Assembly (NCBI GenBank): GCA_007118795.1
Contig: SKQX01000273.1
Location: 1 to 12,060, forward strand
Length of the DNA stretch: 12,060 nt
Source of the DNA: Thermoflexales bacterium
GTDB taxonomy: Bacteria; Chloroflexota; Anaerolineae; B4-G1
Direction of reading: 5' to 3'
The position numbers and the translations under genes are program-made. The notes beneath the pieces are model-generated. The model made no database searches. It saw only the letters and a list, made by a program, of their open reading frames with translations, and was not told the origin of the DNA. Shown piece after piece: positions 5,062-11,929 of this stretch (within the stretch, counting starts at the first letter, position 1; the number at the start of each line of letters is the position of its first letter).

Positions 5062-7680
5062 TTGAAGGTCATCCTAACTCACGAGAACGCGGACTTCGAT
5101 GCCATCGCCAGCCTGCTCGGGGCTAGCATGCTGTTCCCCGCTGCAGTGCCCGTCTTGCCTCGCCGGATGAACCGGAACATCAGAGCGTTCTTGACTCTGT
5201 ACGGCGCAGAGCTTCCCTTCGTTCATCCCGACGATCTGCCGCGGAACGACGTTGAACACGCCATCTTGGTCGATACCCAGAGTTTGACTACGGTGAGAGG
5301 CATGGCGGACGATTTGCGGGTCGATATCATCGATCACCACCAGCTCGATCGCGATCTGCCGTCCAATTGGACCTTCTCGGGTGACCACTTGGGCGCCACC
5401 ACGACCCTCCTCATAGAGGAGATCTCTGCCCGGTTCCTCGATTTGACCGACCTGGAAGCGACGCTGCTGCTGCTGGGGATCTATGAGGATACAGGATCTT
5501 TGCTCTACCAGTCCACGACAGTGCGCGACGTCCGCGCGGCAGCCTGGTTGATGGAGCAGGGGGCTCGACTCGACCTGGTCCGTGAGTTCTTACACCATCC
5601 TCTCGAGCCGGAGCAGCGTCAGCTCTACGAGCGTCTGCTGGAGAAGAGTGAGACCCGTGAGGTCGAGGGTCACTCTGTAGTCATCGCTGCCGAGAGAGCC
5701 CCCGGTTTCACTGAGGGATTGTCGACCGTGGCGCATAAGCTGCGGGAGCTCTTGGAGCCCTCGGCGCTGCTCATGCTGGTCGCGCTTGATGGACGCATCC
5801 AGCTCGTGGCTCGCAGCACGACGGACGACATTGATGTCTCCGTGGTGGCGAAGCATTTCGGTGGCGGCGGGCATGCGCGTGCTGCAGCGGCGCTTATGCA
5901 CGATCGCGACCTCGAAGACGTGCACAAGGAGATCCTGCGCTTGCTGCCGGATATCGTCCAGCCGGCCGTGACCGTCGCCGAAGTGATGTCTTTGGGTGTA
6001 CGGGTGCTCTCCCCAACAGATACCGTCGCCGATGCGGCTGAGCAGATGCGGCGCACCGGCCACGAAGGGTACCCCGTTGTCCGTGACAACCAGGTCCTCG
6101 GTCTCGTGACACGAAGGGGAGTCGATCGCGCCCTGCAGTTTCGGATGACCGACGCCCCCGTCACCCAGGTCATGGACGCCGGGGACGTCACCATAACTCC
6201 GGAGGACTCAATCGAGTCTCTCCAGCAGTTGATGATCGAGAGTGGCTGGGGGCAGATTCCCGTGGTCAAGGACGGGGATGTGATCGGGGTGGTCACCCGC
6301 ACTGACCTGATCACGCTGTGGGGCGTGCCGCCGGAGCCTTCTCGACGCCTGAGAGTTGCGACGCGTCTCGAGCAGGCCCTGTCACCCCCCCTATTCACCT
6401 TGGTGCGGCACATCTCACGGACAGCCCACGACATGGACATCGTGCCCTATTTCGTCGGAGGGTTGGTGCGCGACATACTGCTGGGCCAGACCATCTCTGA
6501 CCTTGACATGGTCGTCGAGGGCGATGCCATCGGCTTGGCTGAACGCCTGGTCGATGAGCTAGGCGGAAGGGTGATCGCTCATAAACGGTTCGGGACCGCC
6601 AAGTGGGTTCTTCCAGACAGGCTCTTCCCCAGTGGTGCTGATGACGTCTCCGCTCACAGTGAACGGCCAAGCAGCGTTGATTTCGTGACAGCACGCACCG
6701 AGTTCTACACCCACCCGACCGCTTTGCCGCAGGTGGCGCAGAGTTCGATCAAGCAGGACCTACATCGGCGCGATTTCACCATTAACACCCTTGCCATCCG
6801 ACTGGACCCCGAGCACTGGGGAGAGCTTCTCGATTTCTATGGCGGTGAGGAGGATCTGGAGGAGGGGACCATCCGTGTGCTCCACAGCCTCAGCTTTGTT
6901 GACGATCCTACACGGATCCTCCGGGCCGCTCGTCTTGAGACTAGACTGGTGTTCGAACTCGACCCTCGCAGTGAAGAGCTGATCGAGGACGCTCTGCCCT
7001 TGCTCAAGCGGGTCAGTGGTGACCGCATACGCCACGAGTTGGAGTTGATCTTCCGCGAGGATGAGCCGGAGCGGGCGCTATGCCGGCTCGACGACTTGGG
7101 AGCACTCTCGCGCATCCATCCCCGTCTCCAATGCGATTCTTGGCTGACCGGGAAGTACCACTTTCTTCGTGAGCAGCTCGATCCTGAGATCTGGGAACTG
7201 GGGAATGGGGATATCGACTTTGTCCGACTGGCCCTGCTCGCGTATCGGCTCGATGCGGACGAACTGCGGGCGCTGAGCGAGCGCCTCAACGTGAGGAGTG
7301 GGACTGAGGATGATCTGCTCCTTGTGCGTGATCTGCGCGAGAAGATCTCACTCCTTCAAGAATCGGATCGGCCGAGTGTGATCTATCAGCTGCTCCGGCC
7401 TTACCCGGGCCGGGTCTTGGCCGCCGTCTGGATTGCCATAGACAGTGAGGAAGCTCGAGAACGGATCCTACGCTATCAGACCAGCTGGCGATTCGAGGAG
7501 CCCGAGATCAGCGGTGACGACTTGAGGGAGATGGGACTCCAGCCCGGCCCCTTGTTCGGAGATCTGCTAAAGAGACTCCGTGACGCTCGGCTGAACGGAG
7601 ACATCAGGACCCGGGAGGAGGAGGTGGCGCTGATTAAGCAGATACCGGCCGTCCAGGAAGTGCTCGATCACGACCAATAA
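5062..7680 (+). CDS. DHH phosphoesterase - CBS - tRNA nucleotidyltransferase/poly(A) polymerase fusion
   Basis: This 872-residue multidomain enzyme acts on RNA 3' ends. The DHH domain keeps its metal-site residues: H7, D11 and D13 in HENADFDA, D71, D91-H92-H93, and D143 in YEDTGS. The DHHA1 motif GGGGHARAA starts at 267. Two CBS repeats follow at about 303-362 and 364-421; such repeats usually bind adenine nucleotides. The class II nucleotidyltransferase begins near 450, with GGLVRD (466-471), the catalytic D480-L-D482, RRDFTINTLA (569-578), DDPTRILRAAR (614-624) and the DRIRHE motif (654-659). All catalytic residues look intact. This long architecture is known from A-adding enzymes in lineages that split CC- and A-addition, but CCA-adding or poly(A) activity cannot be excluded from sequence. 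The start must be the TTG at 5062: an in-frame TGA lies at 5044-5046 and HENADFDA starts at residue 7. The SD is weak (AAGAGAG). Confidence 0.93.
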   Translation: MKVILTHENADFDAIASLLGASMLFPAAVPVLPRRMNRNIRAFLTLYGAELPFVHPDDLPRNDVEHAILVDTQSLTTVRGMADDLRVDIIDHHQLDRDLPSNWTFSGDHLGATTTLLIEEISARFLDLTDLEATLLLLGIYEDTGSLLYQSTTVRDVRAAAWLMEQGARLDLVREFLHHPLEPEQRQLYERLLEKSETREVEGHSVVIAAERAPGFTEGLSTVAHKLRELLEPSALLMLVALDGRIQLVARSTTDDIDVSVVAKHFGGGGHARAAAALMHDRDLEDVHKEILRLLPDIVQPAVTVAEVMSLGVRVLSPTDTVADAAEQMRRTGHEGYPVVRDNQVLGLVTRRGVDRALQFRMTDAPVTQVMDAGDVTITPEDSIESLQQLMIESGWGQIPVVKDGDVIGVVTRTDLITLWGVPPEPSRRLRVATRLEQALSPPLFTLVRHISRTAHDMDIVPYFVGGLVRDILLGQTISDLDMVVEGDAIGLAERLVDELGGRVIAHKRFGTAKWVLPDRLFPSGADDVSAHSERPSSVDFVTARTEFYTHPTALPQVAQSSIKQDLHRRDFTINTLAIRLDPEHWGELLDFYGGEEDLEEGTIRVLHSLSFVDDPTRILRAARLETRLVFELDPRSEELIEDALPLLKRVSGDRIRHELELIFREDEPERALCRLDDLGALSRIHPRLQCDSWLTGKYHFLREQLDPEIWELGNGDIDFVRLALLAYRLDADELRALSERLNVRSGTEDDLLLVRDLREKISLLQESDRPSVIYQLLRPYPGRVLAAVWIAIDSEEARERILRYQTSWRFEEPEISGDDLREMGLQPGPLFGDLLKRLRDARLNGDIRTREEEVALIKQIPAVQEVLDHDQ

Positions 7681-7705
7681 TGACCGATGGTGAAAGGAGG
7701 AAGCC

Positions 7706-8020
7706 TTGAGTGCAGAGATCACGCAGGGGGAGCCGATTCGGGTCGGCCAACAGGAACTCATCCCGTTTGTGCGCGTGGCGAACCGAGTGCGGCGCAGCGC
7801 TTTTTTGGGGGACGACAAGGTCGCGGGGAGCGGTCTGGCTTTTGTCGATCTGCGACCCGTTGCCCTCTTACGTCAGGGCGAGAACGGTGAACAGTACATC
7901 CTAATCCGCGACGAGACAGCTGCAACGGTCCGCCAGCTACTGGTTATGGCTGTCCTGATCGCGTGTGCCGGGGTCGCCTTGACGCAGCTGGGGCGGATAG
8001 TCCGCTCCCGCCCGCGCTAG
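7706..8020 (+). CDS. Small C-terminally anchored membrane protein, possibly GerW/YtfJ-like
   Basis: This 104-residue protein has a soluble N-terminal part (1-75), one hydrophobic helix at about 76-95 and a basic tail (RIVRSRPR) that would stay in the cytoplasm. The soluble part reads GEPIRVGQQELIPFVRV, then a gap, then GLAFVDLRPVALLRQ. This pattern resembles the sporulation-protein GerW/YtfJ fold (G-x-P-I-x-V-G then IPV, then a P-V-A strand), but the glycine-rich middle of that family is missing, so the link is a weak inference. The start is the TTG at 7706. It is supported by a near-perfect SD (AAAGGAGG, 7693-7700, 5-nt spacing), and an in-frame TGA at 7691 leaves no earlier choice. It lies 25 bp after the fusion gene and is probably in the same transcript. 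Confidence 0.7.
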   Translation: MSAEITQGEPIRVGQQELIPFVRVANRVRRSAFLGDDKVAGSGLAFVDLRPVALLRQGENGEQYILIRDETAATVRQLLVMAVLIACAGVALTQLGRIVRSRPR

Positions 8021-8028
8021 GCCTTAGC

Positions 8029-8057
8029 TTGACAACCACCTGGCACGTGGTTATAAT
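8029..8057 (+). promoter_or_regulatory. Perfect consensus sigma70 promoter of rpsU-yqeY
   Basis: TTGACA (8029-8034) and TATAAT (8052-8057) match the consensus at all twelve positions with the ideal 17-bp spacer. The start of transcription should be near 8064, giving a 30-nt leader with a strong SD for rpsU. It begins 8 bp after the previous gene stops. A full-consensus promoter fits high expression of a ribosomal protein gene. Confidence 0.92.
8034..8052. promoter_or_regulatory. Operator-like dyad inside the rpsU promoter spacer
   Basis: AACCAC (8034-8039) and GTGGTT (8047-8052) form an inverted repeat with a 7-bp centre that also holds CACGTG (8044-8049). The dyad fills the space between the -35 and -10 boxes and touches one base of each. 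A repressor bound here would block polymerase. No regulator gene is adjacent, so the binding protein is unknown, and chance symmetry cannot be excluded. Confidence 0.45.
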
Positions 8058-8093
8058 CAGTTGCCTGAGAAAGCCTTCATAAGGAGAGAGTGA

Positions 8094-8300
8094 ATGAGCA
8101 ACGTGGAACTCAGGAGCGGTGAATCCTTCGAGTCGCTGCTGAAGCGCTTCAACAAGCAGGTCCACAGCGACCGGATACTGTGGGAGGTTCGTCGCCGGCG
8201 CTTCTTCGAGAAGCCCAGTGTGGTTCGAAAACGGAAGCAAGCAGCCAAGCTGCGCAAGAGTCGCCAGCAGACCCTCAAGGATCAGCAGGGAAGCTTCTAG
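8094..8300 (+). CDS. rpsU: 30S ribosomal protein S21
   Basis: This 68-residue basic protein has the bS21 pattern. It shows the N-terminal strand (VELRSGESFESLLKRFNKQV), the central EVRRRRFFEKPSVVRKRK helix start, and a lysine/arginine-rich C-terminal helix ending in GSF. The family usually has 57 to 71 residues, so it is full length. S21 binds the platform of the small subunit near the anti-Shine-Dalgarno region and helps initiation. The start at 8094 has AAGGAG (8081-8086) with 7-nt spacing. It is the first gene of a short unit driven by the consensus promoter at 8029-8057, with yqeY 6 nt downstream. Confidence 0.96.
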   Translation: MSNVELRSGESFESLLKRFNKQVHSDRILWEVRRRRFFEKPSVVRKRKQAAKLRKSRQQTLKDQQGSF

Positions 8301-8306
8301 CCGCTG

Positions 8307-8771
8307 ATGGATCTTAAGGAGCGACTGCAGCACGATCTGAAGGATGCCCTTCGGGCAGGTGATGATCGAAGGAAGGCGGTGATACGCATGGCTCTGGCGG
8401 CGATCACCAATGCCGAGATCGAGAGAGGAATGCGGTCGGGCGAGGTCCAGCTTGACGAGAATGACCTCGTTGCTGTCCTTCAGAAACAGGCGAAGCAGAG
8501 GCGAGAGACGATCGAGGAGCTGGAGCAGGTTGATCGGCCCGAGATGCTGGACGCCGAGAGGGAGGAGTTGGCGATCCTCGAGCTGTATCTGCCTGAGCAG
8601 CTCTCCCGGACGGAGATTGCTGCAGAAGCTCGAGAGGTCATTGACGAGGTCGGAGCGACCGGTATGAAGGACATGGGCGCGGTGATGGGACGGCTGATGT
8701 CTAAGCTCAAAGGCCGGGTTGACGGTCAGACTGTCAATAGGGTTGTACGCGAGCTGTTGACCGGCCGATAG
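8307..8771 (+). CDS. yqeY: GatB/YqeY-domain protein
   Basis: This 154-residue protein is of the usual YqeY length (about 147-150). It begins MDLKERLQHDLKDALRAGD and carries the family's typical RKAVIRMALAAITNAEIE, KQAKQRRETIEELEQ, LYLPEQLS and GATGMKDMGAVMGRLMSKL segments. The domain is related to the tRNA-binding tail domain of the GatB amidotransferase subunit. YqeY proteins are therefore thought to contact tRNA, but their exact job is not settled. The gap to rpsU is only 6 nt and no good SD is seen, so translation is probably coupled. The pair rpsU-yqeY is a widely conserved arrangement in bacteria. A terminator follows 38 bp after the stop. Confidence 0.94.
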   Translation: MDLKERLQHDLKDALRAGDDRRKAVIRMALAAITNAEIERGMRSGEVQLDENDLVAVLQKQAKQRRETIEELEQVDRPEMLDAEREELAILELYLPEQLSRTEIAAEAREVIDEVGATGMKDMGAVMGRLMSKLKGRVDGQTVNRVVRELLTGR

Positions 8772-8773
8772 GC

Positions 8774-8791
8774 ACTCGCTGGATAGCGAGT
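8774..8791 (+). repeat. 7-bp hairpin between yqeY and the terminator
   Basis: ACTCGCT (8774-8780), loop GGAT, then AGCGAGT (8785-8791): a perfect stem starting 2 nt after the yqeY stop. It has no T-run. CTCGC in its left arm could instead pair with GCGAG at 8805-8809, next to the terminator stem, but such a switch would not break the terminator itself. It may protect the 3' end of the rpsU-yqeY mRNA. Confidence 0.5.
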
Positions 8792-8809
8792 CTATACGAC
8801 GATCGCGAG

Positions 8810-8835
8810 AGGGAGCGCCTTGGGTGCTCCCTTTT
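8810..8835 (+). terminator. Rho-independent terminator after yqeY
   Basis: AGGGAGCGCC pairs with GGGTGCTCCCT across a TTG loop (8810-8832): a stem of about ten pairs with one G-T wobble. It is followed at once by TTTT (8832-8835) and GTT. Stem strength and U-run are both good. It closes the rpsU-yqeY unit and sits only 11 nt ahead of the pgpH start codon. Confidence 0.85.
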
Positions 8836-8846
8836 GTTGGTATCTC

Positions 8847-10994
8847 ATGAGGTCTAGAGAGCTGACGAACGAAAACGAGCACGGACGGGATCGTGCCCTC
8901 AGCCCCCGTTGGTGGGCCTGGCTGAGGCTGATTCTGCTGGGTGTGGTATTGGCAGCCGTGACTGCTCTGGTCATGGTCCGGCCCTTGTTTCCCACTGGTC
9001 AGGTGCTGCTTGAGGAGGGAGAGGTCACCCTCGAGACTATTCGAGCGCCCTATACCCTGGTCTACGATAGCAGGATTCGGCAGCAGGAGGAGCGCGAAAG
9101 GGCTGCCGCCGGCGTGAGCCCTATCTATTCTTCGCCGTTCGGAGACTTGGCCCGTCAGCAACTGGAGCGATCTCGGGATGTGCTGGACTACCTGGGGTCA
9201 GTAAGAGCTGACCCGTTGGGCTCTCCCGCCCAGAAGCGAGGCTGGGTGTTGGCTGTGGAGGAATTCGCCCACCTGACGCCTGAGACGATTGACGGGCTGC
9301 TGACGCTCTCCACCGACAGTTGGGACCGTGTGCAGTTGGAGACTGTGGCTGTGATCGGACAGATTATGCGGCAGGAGATTCGTGAGGGCCAGGTTTCCGA
9401 AGCACGGAGAAGAGCGCCCAGGATGATTGACCTCGATCTCTCCGAGGAAGAGGCTGCCGTCGCCTCCGTCATGGTGCAGTCCTTCATTGTCCCCAATTCA
9501 TTCCTTGATGCTGAAGCTACTGCGGATGCTCAGGCCGAGGCCCGCGAAGCAGTTGGCCCTGTCACCCGCCGATTTGAGCAAGGGCAGGTCATTGTCCGCG
9601 AGGGCGATCCTGTCAGCGCCCTTGACATCGAGGTCCTGGACGAGTTTGGCCTCCGCCGGCCGAGAGCCGCTTGGACGGAGTTTGTCGGCGCGGCCCTGCT
9701 GGCTGTCTTTGGTGTTACGCTGCTCTATGTCTACCTGGCACGATTCCAACCCCAAGTCGTCTGGGAAGGACATCATCCTGTTCTGTTGGTGCTGCTGACC
9801 ATCGTGTTCGTTCTCGGATCTGGCCTGATGGTCCCCGCCGGGGGGGTTCTCCGTTATCTCGCTCCCGCTCCTGCTTTAGCTATGCTGCTTACCGCAACGC
9901 TGGGAAGACACGCCGGGGCAGCGGGTGCCGTCTTTCTGGGTGGCGTCACCGGAGTCATGGCCAATAACTCGCTCGAGATGGCTATCTACGCCGCGGTTGG
10001 GGGGCTGATCGCCGCACTGGCGCTAGACCGGGTCGAACGGATAGGCGAGCTCTTCCGAGCCGGGGCTCTGGTGGCTGTGGCCCATCTTACGGTACTGGCT
10101 GTCTTCTACTTGGTCGAGGACGTGAATCAGACCAGTGAGCTGGTGTTGTCCTCGCTCGCTGGGGTGGCCAACGGGGGGCTTTCGTCGAGCTTGGCCTTGG
10201 GCATGTTGTTCCTGGTCGGTCCTTTGTTCGATATCGTGACCACGATGCGCCTCATCGAGCTCAGCCGCCCGGAACACCCGCTCCTCCAGCGCATGCTGCG
10301 AGAGGCCCCTGCCACATACCATCACAGCCTGATGGTGGCCAACCTGGCTGAGCAGGCGGCCGAGGGCATAGGGGCCAACGCACTGCTGGTCCGTGTGGGT
10401 GCTTACTATCACGATATCGGAAAGCTTGCTCGACCCTATTTTTTTGCTGAGAATCAGGCCGATGGTCTGAATCCTCACGACCGGCTCGATCCCGAGACCA
10501 GTGCCGAGGTGATCGTTGGCCACGTCAGTGACGGACTTAAACTCGCGCGTCGCCATCGCCTGCCCGCGCGCATCCGCGCTTTTATCCCCGAGCATCACGG
10601 GGGCAGTAGAGTGAGTTTCCTCTACCAGAAGGCCGTGGAGCTTGCCGGTGACGATACACTTGTCGAGGAAGAGCGCTTCCGGTACCCAGGCAGACGGCCT
10701 CAGAGCAAGGAGACCGCCCTTGTCATGCTGGCCGACGGCTGCGAGGCCGCTGTGCGTGCCGCGCGTCCAGGAAGCGGCAAAGAAGTGACCGAGATCGTGA
10801 ACTGCATCATCGATCAGCGCATCGAGGATGGTCAGCTTGACGAGTCAGGCTTGACCCTGCACGATGTCGAGGTCATCAGAAGAGAGTACGCGTCCGCTTT
10901 GAAGGGCACCTTCCATCCGAGGATCAAATACCCCTCAGCCAAGGGGGAGCGGGATATCGGTGAGACCGAGCCAGTTCTTAACGTAACCGTATGA
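8847..10994 (+). CDS. pgpH: 7TM-HD family cyclic-di-AMP phosphodiesterase
   Basis: From the ATG at 8847 the protein has 715 residues, the usual PgpH/YqfF length. It has one N-terminal membrane helix (about 21-43), an extracytoplasmic 7TMR-HDED domain (about 44-275), a bundle of about seven helices (276-480), and a cytosolic HD domain. Metal-site residues are present: H492-H493 in the first motif, the H522-D523 pair in YYHDIGK, and E582-H583-H584-G in the downstream motif. The YPGRRPQSKETALVMLADG segment follows. The enzyme hydrolyses c-di-AMP to pApA and so influences osmotic and cell-wall homeostasis. A TTG at 8820 in the same frame would lie inside the terminator hairpin and is unlikely; no clear SD precedes 8847. 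It overlaps ybeY by 4 bp (ATGA), so pgpH, ybeY and dgkA are probably one operon. Confidence 0.94.
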   Translation: MRSRELTNENEHGRDRALSPRWWAWLRLILLGVVLAAVTALVMVRPLFPTGQVLLEEGEVTLETIRAPYTLVYDSRIRQQEERERAAAGVSPIYSSPFGDLARQQLERSRDVLDYLGSVRADPLGSPAQKRGWVLAVEEFAHLTPETIDGLLTLSTDSWDRVQLETVAVIGQIMRQEIREGQVSEARRRAPRMIDLDLSEEEAAVASVMVQSFIVPNSFLDAEATADAQAEAREAVGPVTRRFEQGQVIVREGDPVSALDIEVLDEFGLRRPRAAWTEFVGAALLAVFGVTLLYVYLARFQPQVVWEGHHPVLLVLLTIVFVLGSGLMVPAGGVLRYLAPAPALAMLLTATLGRHAGAAGAVFLGGVTGVMANNSLEMAIYAAVGGLIAALALDRVERIGELFRAGALVAVAHLTVLAVFYLVEDVNQTSELVLSSLAGVANGGLSSSLALGMLFLVGPLFDIVTTMRLIELSRPEHPLLQRMLREAPATYHHSLMVANLAEQAAEGIGANALLVRVGAYYHDIGKLARPYFFAENQADGLNPHDRLDPETSAEVIVGHVSDGLKLARRHRLPARIRAFIPEHHGGSRVSFLYQKAVELAGDDTLVEEERFRYPGRRPQSKETALVMLADGCEAAVRAARPGSGKEVTEIVNCIIDQRIEDGQLDESGLTLHDVEVIRREYASALKGTFHPRIKYPSAKGERDIGETEPVLNVTV

Positions 10995-11467
10995 GGTCGC
11001 ACCGCGTGGAAATCAGGATCGATGACCGCTATGAGAGTCGGGTGGATCCCGACCCGCTGCGCGAGGCGGCCGATGAGACGTTGGCGCAGCAACCCGCTGA
11101 GGATGGGTGCGAACTCACCGTGGTGGTGACCGGCGATGGGGTAGTGCGCCAGCTCAATCGGCGTCATCGTGGCCTGGACACGTCCACCGACGTCCTGGCT
11201 TTCCCTGGCAGGGCAGAGGGGCCCTTCGTGGACGCTTCGGGGCTCGCCCCCTATTTGGGCGACGTCATCATCTCCTTCCCTCAAGCGGAAGCTCAGGCAC
11301 AACAAGCAGGCAATACGCTCTCGGCGGAGCTGCAGCTGCTGGTGGTCCACGGCGTCTTGCACCTTCTCGGTTACGATGATCAAACGGAGCGCGAGGCCGC
11401 TCGTATGTGGGCTGTCCAGCGAGCCATCCTTGATCGACTGGGCGTTCAAGTCCACCTCCGAAATTAG
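10991..11467 (+). CDS. ybeY: YbeY endoribonuclease with altered third metal ligand
   Basis: This 158-residue member of the UPF0054/YbeY family cuts single-stranded rRNA regions and is needed for 16S 3' end maturation and ribosome quality control. Seen motifs are LNRRHRGLDTSTDVLAFP (the family's R and TDVLSFP-like segment), LGDVIISF and the signature HGVLHLLGYDDQ with H120 and H124. The family signature ends H-x3-H-x5-H, but here the third position is D130. Aspartate can bind zinc in related metallohydrolase motifs, so activity may be kept, but this should not be assumed. The ATG overlaps the pgpH stop (ATGA), which implies coupled translation. dgkA begins 4 nt after its stop. Length is typical and no frameshift is seen. 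Confidence 0.93.
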   Translation: MRSHRVEIRIDDRYESRVDPDPLREAADETLAQQPAEDGCELTVVVTGDGVVRQLNRRHRGLDTSTDVLAFPGRAEGPFVDASGLAPYLGDVIISFPQAEAQAQQAGNTLSAELQLLVVHGVLHLLGYDDQTEREAARMWAVQRAILDRLGVQVHLRN

Positions 11468-11471
11468 GAGA

Positions 11472-11855
11472 ATGCGCGGCCGAGACTTGTCGGTGGCCTT
11501 TCGCTGTGCCCTCGGGGGGCTCTGGCTGGCCTTTCGTACTCAACGGAATATGCGGATTCAGGTGGGAATCGGGCTTGGTGTGGTTGCCGTGGGGTTGTGG
11601 CTGCGCCTCACGCCCGATCGGTGGGCGCTCCTCGCTGTGGTCAGCGGCCTGGTGCTGGTCAGCGAGATGATCAACACCGCGGTGGAGTGGACAGTAGACC
11701 TAGTGTGTCCCGACTATCATCCGCTGGCAAAGACGGTCAAGGATGTGATGGCCGGCGCGGTATTCCTGTCGGCCATTGTGGCCGTAGTCGTCGGTCTCCT
11801 GATCTTGGGGCCTCCCTTGTGGGGCCGGCTGATGCACCGAAGCGTTGGTCAGTGA
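11472..11855 (+). CDS. dgkA: Diacylglycerol kinase / undecaprenol kinase
   Basis: This 127-residue small integral membrane kinase has the DgkA signature SEMINTAVEWTVD (E65, N68, E72, D76) and, in the following segment, KTVKDVMAGAVFLSA (K90, D91). Three hydrophobic helices are visible, near residues 30-48, 52-72 and 93-117, with an amphipathic N-terminus. E. coli DgkA has 122 residues. Homologues outside proteobacteria often phosphorylate undecaprenol and so feed the lipid carrier used in wall and glycan synthesis; which lipid is used here is unknown. AGGAG (11466-11470) is only 1 nt from the ATG at 11472, which is unusually close, but no better in-frame start keeps the N-terminal helix. The position right after ybeY is common in Firmicutes and Chloroflexota. 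Confidence 0.93.
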   Translation: MRGRDLSVAFRCALGGLWLAFRTQRNMRIQVGIGLGVVAVGLWLRLTPDRWALLAVVSGLVLVSEMINTAVEWTVDLVCPDYHPLAKTVKDVMAGAVFLSAIVAVVVGLLILGPPLWGRLMHRSVGQ

Positions 11856-11929
11856 ATGGTCTGCGCTGGTCTCTGTGAAGCAGTTTTCGTTAGGTTGCAG
11901 GACGTATCTGTCTATGGGAGGTTTGGCTA

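Noticed and set aside
4838..5065. A 75-codon frame (GTG start) whose stop overlaps the TTG of the fusion gene as TTGA
   Set aside because: The overlap would suit translational coupling, but the GTG lies in the right arm of the 4817-4845 stem, has no SD, and the Arg/Pro/Gly-rich translation looks like random GC-rich DNA.
8820..8846. TTG at 8820 as the pgpH start
   Set aside because: It lies inside the terminator hairpin and adds nine residues with no family support; ATG at 8847 fits better.
7944..9161. A 405-codon open frame on the minus strand across rpsU, yqeY and the start of pgpH
   Set aside because: It runs antisense to three well-recognised genes, through their promoter and terminator, and its translation shows no domain or normal composition. 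Long antisense frames are common in GC-rich coding DNA.
11856..11929. Promoter for greA between dgkA and its start
   Set aside because: The best boxes (TTTTCG at 11884 and TATCTG at 11905) are weak and 15 bp apart, so not supported.
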